Below are positions 1 to 7,746 of a DNA stretch of 43,070 nt, piece by piece. Below the pieces are notes generated by a model. That model saw nothing but the letters and a program-made list of their open reading frames with translations, ran no database searches and had not been told where the DNA came from. Within the stretch, counting starts at the first letter, position 1, and every line of letters starts with the position of its first letter. This DNA is from Planctomycetota bacterium. Its GTDB lineage: Bacteria > Planctomycetota > Planctomycetia > Pirellulales > Pirellulaceae. The DNA lies in NCBI GenBank assembly GCA_029979005.1, contig JAPOIJ010000020.1:1-43070 (forward strand). Reading direction: 5' to 3'. The position numbers were made by a program, and so were the translations under genes.

Positions 1-364
1 AGGCGAGTATTTCAAAGTTCAAAGCAGCACCCTAAAAACATTACTGCACCATACCGATGCTGGCGCATTTTGCTGGAAACCTAAATCGGGATCGAGACTC
101 TCCTTGCTCAATCAAGACAAGCATAAACGATTTATTGGAACTTGCGGCATGGATTCACGCAATCCAATGGCTATGCCTCGATTTACAAATCCAACAATCT
201 ATCTCTGTCCGCCCATCCAACCTTCACTTTGCCTATCAGCAGCAAGAAGATGTTTTCAATCCGGACTCAAATTACTTACCGGCATGAAAAAAGGCAGGTT
301 TTCACCTGCCCAAGTTTATCTGTTCCACAACCTCAAAAACAACTCCCGAGGATAGTTGTTGAGC
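1..364. other. Intergenic, no gene supported
   Basis: No convincing coding sequence is seen. The open frames here overlap each other and have no protein-like composition. The only recognisable element is the terminator of the minus-strand oxidoreductase gene near 287-310. The first bases could be the flank of a gene outside the window. Confidence 0.5.
287..310 (-). terminator. Rho-independent terminator after the oxidoreductase gene
   Basis: GGCAGGT (293-299) pairs perfectly with ACCTGCC (304-310) around a 4-base loop. Read on the minus strand, the stem is followed by six T (the A run at 287-292). It lies about 55 bases past the stop codon of the Gfo/Idh/MocA gene and would end the two-gene DoxX/oxidoreductase transcript. 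Confidence 0.85.
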
Positions 365-2191
365 CTATGAAAGGCCGAGATTCTTTCGTTCGGTATCGAA
401 AAACTTATCCTGAGCCGGTTTTCCATCCACCTCCGGAATTTCATTGGAGGCCACATCAAACCAACCAGGTTGGAATTGCATAAATCCGCTCTTGCCGGAA
501 ATCTTCGCATTGGCCATTGCCTGCTTCGCGGTTAGCGCGATCACGGCATCGGCTAATGCCACCGAGCCGTTGCAGCGAGGTTGATTTCTCAAGTCTCCCG
601 TGCTGATACACCAAGCCCAATGCTCAATCTCTTCTCGATAGCCTCGACTGACCGGGCCACTGCCTTCGGCCGTTTTGGCCGGTGCTGCATCACCACTGGC
701 CGAGGTATCTAGCACCGCCGCGGCGCCTTTCTTTTTAACGCGAGCCTTATAGCTTGTTCCAGCCAATGGATAGAGCATGACCTCTTTCTCACGGTCAAGA
801 ACTAGCGTCCCTTTCGTTCCAAGAACAACTTCACCGTAGCCACCAAATCCGTTTCCGTTGATGGATGAGTAAGTTACAACAATTTTCTTGTTGTCATTTT
901 GCTCGAAACTAGGAACTCCATTCGACGATGGGTAGTTATTGACGGTGTCTTTGTAGCCAACGTCAAAACTATAATCATACCCCTGACCCGGGAATTCAAA
1001 ACTGCAGTAGACGTGATCGTCTGCATCGCGGTCTCGCGGGAACACGTGTCGACCGCCTACCGCATGCACCGTCAACGGATGAACGTGGTGACCGGTCTTT
1101 CGAGACAACGCGGAGATGAAGATGCTGGCAGCATCGAGTTGATGACTGCCGAGTTCGGCCATCAATCCGCCACCGGTTCGGTCCCACAAACGCCACCGAA
1201 CCATCTCTTCCAAAGCGGTGCGTGTACGACCGTCTGTATAGACATCATCTCGGTTGATGTAGCCAAACTTCTCCGCGTCTACCGTTTTATCGAGGTCTAA
1301 CTGTTGCCATTGAGCAATTTGCCGGGCCAGTTTCAAACGCTCTTTTGGCGAAGTACCGGGGTCATCGTAATACTTCATGAACGCTTGCAGTTGTTCCTGA
1401 ATTTTGTCCTTCCATTTCCCACCGTCGGTCATTTCGCCGCCAGGAACAGCAAGAGCCCAGCTATCTTTACCCGGCACGTTGTTGCGGTGCCACTGAGCGC
1501 GGATGTGGTGAATCTCACCCAATAATCCCCAACGGATTAAGTTGACGGCATTATCATAGAGAATGCTGTAGTGGCGTTGGTGTCCAACGGAGAGGAATGT
1601 CTTTGTTTCGTCCGCCGTTCGAGCCATCAATTTGCACTGAGCAATGTTGTGAGCCATCAACTTTTCGCACAGCACGTGCTTACCAGCCTTCATGGCGCCA
1701 ACTGCGATTTCGGCATGTAAAAACAGGGGAGTCGCAATGATTACGCCGTCCACGTTTGGATCCTCGACCGCCTCTTTCCAATCGGAATACACTTTGACGT
1801 TCCGTCGTGCTTCGTCCTCCGTTTTCCAGTTGTAAACGTTCATCAAGCCGGGACGTACTTTAATCGTATTGTCCGTTGACCAATCACCGTGAAAGGCTCG
1901 ATGTTGGCTGGAAGGGCGAATATCACAAATTGCCGTGACCTGAACGTAATCGGGGTTAATCGCTCCCATGAGGACACTGCCCTCGTCTCCCGTTCCGATA
2001 ACGCAAACTCTTACCGGCCGATTCGGTCGTTGATAGCCAAAATACATGGCACCAACTCCAGCGGCGGTAATACCACCCGCTGCAATCGACCGGACGAGGA
2101 AATCACGTCGGCTAACTTTATCGTGAGCGGTTACTGCGGAATAATAGTTATCCCGTCCAACTTCTCGTTCTTCAGGGGTTAGATTAATCAT
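365..2191 (-). CDS. Tat-exported Gfo/Idh/MocA-family oxidoreductase
   Basis: A 608-residue NAD(P)-dependent oxidoreductase of the glucose-fructose oxidoreductase/inositol dehydrogenase family. The N-terminus has a twin-arginine motif SRRDFL (residues 27-32) followed by a hydrophobic Ala/Gly-rich stretch, so export of the folded protein by Tat is expected. The Rossmann motif V-C-V-I-G-T-G-D-E-G starts near residue 62. CEKLMAH replaces the usual EKP-A motif, and the C-terminal substrate domain contains the family-like GGLMAELGSHQLDAA segment. It is longer than the usual 380-480 residues because of an insertion of about 60 residues (GGKWKDKIQEQL onward) and an Ala/Lys-rich linker near the C-terminus. 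Its ATG overlaps the stop of the upstream DoxX-like gene (ATGA), which implies translational coupling. Substrate cannot be told; sugars or sugar derivatives are typical for the family. Confidence 0.9.
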   Translation of the reverse strand: MINLTPEEREVGRDNYYSAVTAHDKVSRRDFLVRSIAAGGITAAGVGAMYFGYQRPNRPVRVCVIGTGDEGSVLMGAINPDYVQVTAICDIRPSSQHRAFHGDWSTDNTIKVRPGLMNVYNWKTEDEARRNVKVYSDWKEAVEDPNVDGVIIATPLFLHAEIAVGAMKAGKHVLCEKLMAHNIAQCKLMARTADETKTFLSVGHQRHYSILYDNAVNLIRWGLLGEIHHIRAQWHRNNVPGKDSWALAVPGGEMTDGGKWKDKIQEQLQAFMKYYDDPGTSPKERLKLARQIAQWQQLDLDKTVDAEKFGYINRDDVYTDGRTRTALEEMVRWRLWDRTGGGLMAELGSHQLDAASIFISALSRKTGHHVHPLTVHAVGGRHVFPRDRDADDHVYCSFEFPGQGYDYSFDVGYKDTVNNYPSSNGVPSFEQNDNKKIVVTYSSINGNGFGGYGEVVLGTKGTLVLDREKEVMLYPLAGTSYKARVKKKGAAAVLDTSASGDAAPAKTAEGSGPVSRGYREEIEHWAWCISTGDLRNQPRCNGSVALADAVIALTAKQAMANAKISGKSGFMQFQPGWFDVASNEIPEVDGKPAQDKFFDTERKNLGLS

Positions 2192-3315
2192 GCCTGTCCT
2201 TCAGTTTCAAGTTGCGGCGATTTCGCTTTCAAAAGGCTTAAAAAATAATCAAGCCCGCCAAAACGCCCAGCACTGGTTGTGGCGATCACCAACAGTGCCA
2301 CCAATTCAATTACGTAAAAATAAGTCGGAGTGGTTCCCGGAATCCATGGCGGTTGCGTCATTACGACCGAAAAAAGGAAACTTGCTGCCGCTAACGATGC
2401 CAACCGCGAAAATAATCCGAGAATCAACAGGCCACCGATGATCGTATCGAACCACGGAATCACAGCATCGACCCATTTACTAAAGCTATATTGTTGGTCA
2501 AACGGACGGTGAATCTTTAAGGGGGCCTTTTCCGCCTGTTTATAAACGGCCAATCCGTTGACTTGGTTCTCGTAAGAGTCCCAAATACCGGTCACCTCGC
2601 TCGTCCAGCCCACCAATTTCTTGTAACGATCACTCCGAATTGAATCGACCTGATCCCGCAAGGAGTCGACATAAATTGCCGCCAACTGCCGGTTTTGACC
2701 ATCACGCTGGAAGCCGTCTAATCGCTCCGAGGTCGAAAAATGTGAAACCAATTCAATTTCGTTGGCTGCCACCCAATCTGCTAACTGGTCTTGGTGTTCC
2801 TCAAGAATATCCTCAAGACGCTGCGGTTGCTCCCGGATCTTTAAAATGTCTTGCTCGTATTTGGCACGAGTCGCTTCCAATGCCCGTGTATCAACCGACT
2901 TGTCCTGCTTGCTTCTCGCATCAACGATCTTGTTCTTTAATTTTTCACGCTCTGCAGCCAATTCTTCCTGCAGGGCTTCGCTGCCAAAATCGTAGTGAAG
3001 CGTTGCCTCATTGGCGAACCCCTGATCCCAGATCAATTGAGTTAGTTCAGGGTCAACGCTATACGAAACTTCGCCATCTTCTCCGACTTTTTCGACGATA
3101 CACAGTTTTTTCTTACCATCAGGATCGTCCAGCATTTGCTTAAAAAGAGGTGCCATTGGTCCCTTAGCGCTGCTCAAAAATCCAGCTGAACTAAAAGTTC
3201 CAGACTTTAGTTTTGCCGTCCCTTCTTTATAGAAGTGGAAACCAATGACAATTCGGAGCAACATCAAACAGATGAAGGCGAGACAGAGTTGGAATTTGGA
3301 GGGTTGCGAAAACAG
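2188..3315 (-). CDS. DoxX-like membrane protein with large coiled-coil insert
   Basis: About 375 residues. The N-terminus (FQLCLAFICLMLLRIVIGF, then HFYKEG) and the C-terminal hydrophobic helices (IIGGLLILGLFSRLASL, and YFYVIELVALLVIATTSAG, then RFGGLDYFL) match the DoxX/DoxD small membrane fold. Between them lies a charged soluble insert of roughly 220 residues with a strong coiled-coil stretch (ELAAEREKLKNKIVDARSKQ onward). The first standard starts (TTG 3267, ATG 3264) would cut the first membrane helix in half. The frame stays open upstream, and a CTG at 3315 is preceded by GAGGAG at 7 bases spacing, so CTG 3315 is chosen as start. It is coupled by ATGA overlap to the Tat oxidoreductase and probably forms a membrane partner for redox chemistry outside the cytoplasm. 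That role is inferred from context, not shown. Confidence 0.75.
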   Translation of the reverse strand: MFSQPSKFQLCLAFICLMLLRIVIGFHFYKEGTAKLKSGTFSSAGFLSSAKGPMAPLFKQMLDDPDGKKKLCIVEKVGEDGEVSYSVDPELTQLIWDQGFANEATLHYDFGSEALQEELAAEREKLKNKIVDARSKQDKSVDTRALEATRAKYEQDILKIREQPQRLEDILEEHQDQLADWVAANEIELVSHFSTSERLDGFQRDGQNRQLAAIYVDSLRDQVDSIRSDRYKKLVGWTSEVTGIWDSYENQVNGLAVYKQAEKAPLKIHRPFDQQYSFSKWVDAVIPWFDTIIGGLLILGLFSRLASLAAASFLFSVVMTQPPWIPGTTPTYFYVIELVALLVIATTSAGRFGGLDYFLSLLKAKSPQLETEGQA

Positions 3316-3325
3316 TGGAAAACTC

Positions 3326-3331
3326 CTCAGA
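3326..3331 (-). promoter_or_regulatory. Shine-Dalgarno deciding a CTG start
   Basis: The minus strand reads TGAGGAG, then TTTTCCA, then CTG. An AGGAG core at 7 bases from CTG 3315 is close to ideal. It is placed where the DoxX first membrane helix needs its start. No ATG, GTG or TTG occurs in frame between the upstream stop (3334-3336) and 3267. Confidence 0.6.
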
Positions 3332-3354
3332 TTTCATCTTTGAAAATTTTTAAC

Positions 3355-3383
3355 ATTATGGCTGAAAACGCGTCGTTCGCCAA
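3355..3383 (-). promoter_or_regulatory. Candidate sigma-70 type promoter for the DoxX/oxidoreductase pair
   Basis: On the minus strand TTGGCG (3378-3383) and CATAAT (3355-3360) are separated by exactly 17 bases. Matches to TTGACA and TATAAT are 4/6 and 5/6. Transcription would begin near 3347, leaving a short leader with the Shine-Dalgarno at about 3326-3331. Confidence 0.5.
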
Positions 3384-3580
3384 GGTTTCAAGAACAAAGT
3401 TCCTTCAAGAATCGTTCATCTCGGTCTGAACCTAAAATACGCACCTAACTCGAATAACCGTCCACTCGATTAAACTAGAGAGCGTTAGAATTGGCACGAA
3501 ACCTGACAAAAGGATTTAGGGACAGAGCCGCTGAGACGCCTGACTGAATTAAATTGCCACGCGAATCCCTCGCCAGCCCT

Positions 3581-5395
3581 TTATTTTACTTCTTCCAGTC
3601 TTTTTATCGCCGCTTCAATGCGTTTTCGTTCGGCCTGAGTTAGCTGACTCAATTTTTCTTCCAAAATAATTTTTTGCTCGAGAACGTTTTTAGAATCCCC
3701 GGTCTGCTCATAACATTCAACCAAGTACTGATGAACCGGAATCATGTTGGGCATTTGTTCACATGTGTATACTAAGTCTCTAATCGCGTCTTCCCATTTC
3801 TTTTCCGCCATGAAAAAGACGCCGCGAGTTCTATAAAACATTGCCTCATCGGGAAAAAGTTGAATCCCGACGGTAATCATCTCCAGAATGTTATTGAATT
3901 CAGACCCATAATCCTTGGCCGCAATATCAATAAGGTTATTGATGATGACCTGGGAACGACCGAATTGCCTCTCAGCGATTTTCCAATGCCGCCTTCCCGC
4001 AGGAACATCCCCCGCAGAAATCGCTTGCAAACCCAGTAGAGCGTGGATAACAGCCGGTTCCGGACCGCCAACGACCGCTTCTTTTAGCCACATTTCTCGA
4101 TTGCTCGATTCCTCGCCCCCACTCTCCAGATTCCCAGAATCATCCGACGAATTCGGTTGGCTTGGTTCCGGCACCTCAATCATCTTCAAAAGTTGAACAT
4201 AAACCTCGCGATTCGATTGATTCATTTGGAGCGCTTTACACAGTGAAAACAAACGCATCCGATAATCAGCCCGATCATCCATGTTTTCAAAATCGTTAGC
4301 CCGTTTAGCATAAACCTGCGACGCAAGTTGATTAATCTTTTGTCTCACGGTCGAATCACTTACTGATCGACTTCCCTCTTGAGCTATTTCAATCGCTCCC
4401 AAATAATCACCAAGGGAGATCTTACAGCGTATCGCCGTCAACCAAACTTCATAGACATTCGGATACTTCCTTGCAAAATCCAAAAGCGTCGTAACTTCGG
4501 AGCGAAGTCGTGCCTCAGCCTTTTCACGGTTGCCTAGTTCGCATTCCAGCTCAAATAACTGTGGAATCGCCATTAAGCGTAGGCCAGTCAATTCTCCATT
4601 GGTGATCGTGCGTAAATTGCCGGCCACCGATTCAATCAACAGCTTGTACTCCGGATCAGTTTTATTGATCTGCTCAGCCTGCTTAAGCCGCAATGCCGCC
4701 AAATCAAAATTCGCCGCTTGACTGTTCGGCGCAACTTCAATGGCATATTCCAACTGCTTCATCGCGAGAGCCTCACGACTCGGATCAGTCATCGGAGCGA
4801 GAAACTTTGAAGTCAAATAAAATTGAGACATCCACAGATGCGCTGGAGCATAGAGCGCCCTATCCTCGGGAGCAACAGCTTGCATCACATCAAAGGCAGC
4901 CGCTTCCTGCCCAGCGCGGTCTCGGGCAAGCCCAAGCTGGTAGAGGTGTTCTGGGACATCCGGTTTCAACTCAACTAACTTTTCGGCGAATAACAACGCT
5001 CGGGTAGGAAACTCAGGTGACTGTGAAAAATGATATTCGATCCTTGCCGCTGCATCCCCAATTCGACGAGCTTCAGAAAACAAATAATCTGCGGCAAGAA
5101 ATGCGAGCAGAAATCCTCCGGCAGCCATCACCGCAGGCAGCCCCTTAAAAAACGCCGTTCCTTGACGAGACGGGGGCCACGCCTGAATCATGAACAGAAG
5201 AAAGCCACCGAAATATCGCAAGGGCAAAAATACAGCAGCCAAAATCTTCGCACTGAAAGATCTCTCAACCCCGATTTTATCATCTCGAGAGACGAATTTC
5301 CGCACGCCACCCGCAATCCAGCGATAGGGCGCCGCCAACAATCGCCGCATCTTAGATTCGCCGAATCCGCCATCCTCATTTTTTCGAAAGATCAT
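3581..5395 (-). CDS. Membrane-anchored TPR protein (first of a tandem pair)
   Basis: About 604 residues from ATG 5395; a TTG at 5413 would add six residues. The N-terminal part carries two hydrophobic segments (ILAAVFLPLRYFGGFLLFMI and VMAAGGFLLAFLAADYLF), after which the protein is helical with repeated TPR-like units (for example PDVPEHLYQLGLARDRAGQE, and later ALLGLQAISAGDVPAGRRHW). The C-terminal units (FYRTRGVFFMAEKKWEDAIR) are typical TPRs. The layout, phrases such as ELKPDVPEHLYQLG, and the HLW-x-SQFY block resemble the neighbouring gene at 5483-7192, so the two look like an old tandem duplication. Function unknown; TPRs imply protein-protein contacts, and the anchor places them at a membrane. 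The gap to the upstream paralogue is 87 bases, compatible with one transcript. Confidence 0.8.
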   Translation of the reverse strand: MIFRKNEDGGFGESKMRRLLAAPYRWIAGGVRKFVSRDDKIGVERSFSAKILAAVFLPLRYFGGFLLFMIQAWPPSRQGTAFFKGLPAVMAAGGFLLAFLAADYLFSEARRIGDAAARIEYHFSQSPEFPTRALLFAEKLVELKPDVPEHLYQLGLARDRAGQEAAAFDVMQAVAPEDRALYAPAHLWMSQFYLTSKFLAPMTDPSREALAMKQLEYAIEVAPNSQAANFDLAALRLKQAEQINKTDPEYKLLIESVAGNLRTITNGELTGLRLMAIPQLFELECELGNREKAEARLRSEVTTLLDFARKYPNVYEVWLTAIRCKISLGDYLGAIEIAQEGSRSVSDSTVRQKINQLASQVYAKRANDFENMDDRADYRMRLFSLCKALQMNQSNREVYVQLLKMIEVPEPSQPNSSDDSGNLESGGEESSNREMWLKEAVVGGPEPAVIHALLGLQAISAGDVPAGRRHWKIAERQFGRSQVIINNLIDIAAKDYGSEFNNILEMITVGIQLFPDEAMFYRTRGVFFMAEKKWEDAIRDLVYTCEQMPNMIPVHQYLVECYEQTGDSKNVLEQKIILEEKLSQLTQAERKRIEAAIKRLEEVK

Positions 5396-5482
5396 TGCGT
5401 CAAATACTACCAATCAATTCGCTCGATAATGAATCGCTGAGACTTCGACCCAAGCGATGGGGCACCCAAGCCCGCCGACAGC

Positions 5483-7192
5483 CTACTGCTCTGGACGTTC
5501 TTCTTTTACAACTCTTAAACGTTCTTCGTATGGACTCGCATCAAGCCCCGCCTGTTGATAGCAATCGATCAACGACTGAAGAATCTTTTGATTCTTGGGC
5601 CGTGAATTGAGAGCTGTTTCTAAATCGGCCGCAGCATCCGTCCAGCGTTTCATTTTTATTAACGCTTGGGCACGCGTGTCAAAAAAATATGAAATGTATT
5701 TTTCTTTTTGAGCAGTGTTCGATATTCGCTGAATCGCCCGATCGACCAATGAAAGAGCCAACTGAGGATTGGGGCGGTCTCCAACGATATAAATATAAGC
5801 CAAATTATTTAAAATCTCGGGGTTGTTGGGAGCCTTTTTATTTGCCAAATCAAAATAGGTGAGCGCTTTCGCGTAATCTCCATTCCCCAACGCCTGGGAG
5901 CCAATTTCGTTTAAAACATTCGCAGGTGGATCGACATCGTTTGCAGGATCATAAATTTCGAGAGCTTTTTTTGCGAGTTCAGCATTCGCATTGCCCGCCA
6001 CACGCGTCAGTTGCATCTTTGCATCTGAATTATTGGCATTGTATTTCATAGCCCGGGAAAGCAACCCAAGCCTTTCGTTGTTTGCTTCGACTTCTGTTTG
6101 ACTTAAACCAAGCGTCCGAGCGATCATCACCGACGATAACATCCTCTCAGCCCAGACGATATCTGAATCCCCTGCAGCACCACGCTTTTCTATTTCGTCT
6201 AATAATTTTTGCTCCGCCGTAGCCAGTTCTTTCTTTTCAATGTAACAAGAAATTAACTCGGCCCAATATTGTAGTTCCTTGCCAATGTCCATTCCGCCAA
6301 GGGCAATTTCTTTATTGAGACGATCGATTGCTTTTTCAAGGACAACTTCATTTCGCTCAGTGCGACCCAACAAATTATTCACCCTGAGCAGCGCTTTATA
6401 ATTGAGCGGATCTTTTTCAAATAATTCGAGGTAAAGCTCATAAGCTGAAGGCAGGTTCTTTTGCTGAGCAAGTAACAACGTCGCCTTGATCTGTTTAGCT
6501 CTCAAATTATCGAGTTCGACTTTCAAACACTGATCAGCATGTGCGGCGGCAAGTTGCAAATTTTTAACCGCGTCAGAGCGAGTTTTTACCTTCGCGGCCA
6601 TGTAATAATTAGCAAGCCAGAGATGACCTTTTACATACCCCGGCTTATCCAGCGGGGAAGCCAAATTTAACAATGCCAAACAGCGGCCAAGGCCAGGCCG
6701 TTCTCCGCTGCTGTTAACCTTTTCGAATGACAACATGCCAAAACGAAACAAGTAATCGGGTTCATCAGGGTTCAATTCAATTAACTTCTGCAATACGATC
6801 CCTTGCCCATTCCGGATGGATTCTAATTCCAGACTGCGCGGATCGTCGCTCGCCAACAAATTAGTTGCCGAAGAATTCTTTGAACCAATTTGTTGGGACG
6901 CTTGCAACATTTGAATTTCTCGTCGCAACTCATCCACCAAAATTGCTTTACGCTCATCGCGCCTCTTCAATTCGTTTAGATAACGATCCTCCAACGAGTC
7001 TTCGACTCCAATTCGCGCCCACAACAATGCACTGAGCCCAAATAGCGCTAATAGAAAAGCCGGCATTCCCATCAGAAATGCTCGGTTTCCAATGGATGCC
7101 CCCAGCGAACCTTTGAGCCAGTCCAAGACACCCGAGACCGCAGCAATAGGAGCCCAAAGTAGGCGTTTGAGATGAAACAATAAGAAATTCAT
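5483..7192 (-). CDS. Membrane-anchored TPR protein (second of a tandem pair)
   Basis: A 569-residue protein starting at ATG 7192. An amphipathic/hydrophobic N-terminus (NFLLFHLKRLLWAPIAAVSG) is followed by a membrane helix (FLMGMPAFLLALFGLSALLW), then a charged stretch and TPR-like helices. The clearest repeats are at the C-terminus (IGSQALGNGDYAKALTYFDL, and NNPEILNNLAYIYIVG). ELNPDEPDYLFRFGMLSFEK and GHLWLANYYMAAK correspond in position and sequence style to the downstream gene ending at 3581, supporting a paralogous pair. No enzymatic motif is visible. It is the first gene of a minus-strand pair that faces the divergent barrel-protein gene across 554 bases. Confidence 0.8.
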   Translation of the reverse strand: MNFLLFHLKRLLWAPIAAVSGVLDWLKGSLGASIGNRAFLMGMPAFLLALFGLSALLWARIGVEDSLEDRYLNELKRRDERKAILVDELRREIQMLQASQQIGSKNSSATNLLASDDPRSLELESIRNGQGIVLQKLIELNPDEPDYLFRFGMLSFEKVNSSGERPGLGRCLALLNLASPLDKPGYVKGHLWLANYYMAAKVKTRSDAVKNLQLAAAHADQCLKVELDNLRAKQIKATLLLAQQKNLPSAYELYLELFEKDPLNYKALLRVNNLLGRTERNEVVLEKAIDRLNKEIALGGMDIGKELQYWAELISCYIEKKELATAEQKLLDEIEKRGAAGDSDIVWAERMLSSVMIARTLGLSQTEVEANNERLGLLSRAMKYNANNSDAKMQLTRVAGNANAELAKKALEIYDPANDVDPPANVLNEIGSQALGNGDYAKALTYFDLANKKAPNNPEILNNLAYIYIVGDRPNPQLALSLVDRAIQRISNTAQKEKYISYFFDTRAQALIKMKRWTDAAADLETALNSRPKNQKILQSLIDCYQQAGLDASPYEERLRVVKEERPEQ

Positions 7193-7746
7193 AACGACAA
7201 GTATTTTTGAAGGGCCATTAAACCAACGCCCCTTTCACCGTAGGAAATTCAGGCGGGAGGCCAAACTAAAAGATTACCTTCCGCGTCGCGAACACGATCT
7301 TTAAACCTTGAAAATAAAGTCTTTGGATAATTAGCGATAGAATCCAAGGCACACGCCTATCGTAGTCTAATGTCCCGCATTCATGACACCATTTTATTTA
7401 CGATTCTCACCAATTTCGAATCAACGTAATCATCCTAGATTGCCTCGAGTCGCTCCAACCAACCGCCTAGGAAGCGTCCCTCTAAGAAGCAAACAAACAC
7501 TTACGCTAGCAATGCAGCTTAGACGTTCAGTCAATTTGGTGCGAAAGCAGGTAGTTTTGGACCTAAAACAACTACCTATTAACCCCTTCTTAACACTGGT
7601 TCTGAAAACAATCCAAAAATCGGTACTTTCGTTATATGTAGAAAAATCCTCAAAATCGGCAAAGGTTACCAAACCGGCAAGCCGAAAACATGATTGGGCA
7701 TGAATGTTTAATGTCCAATCATGACTCTATGGGTGTCGATTGACAG
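7193..7746. other. Divergent intergenic region upstream of TPR pair and barrel protein
   Basis: 554 bases between divergent genes. Open frames at 7383-7703 (plus) and 7430-7672 (minus) are mutually overlapping, basic and repeat-free, and are not accepted. The clearest structure is the inverted repeat at 7689-7723. No promoter with both boxes in good register was recognised. Confidence 0.5.
7689..7723. repeat. 9-bp perfect inverted repeat before the barrel-protein gene
   Basis: CATGATTGG (7689-7697) and CCAATCATG (7715-7723) are perfect complements separated by 17 bases. The right arm ends 23 bases before the ATG at 7747. It could be a protein-binding operator or an RNA hairpin in the leader. 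It has no T run and is not a terminator. Confidence 0.6.

Noticed and set aside
7383..7703. 106-residue plus-strand frame before the barrel gene
   Set aside because: Basic, motif-free, overlapped by an opposite frame, and no ribosome binding site.
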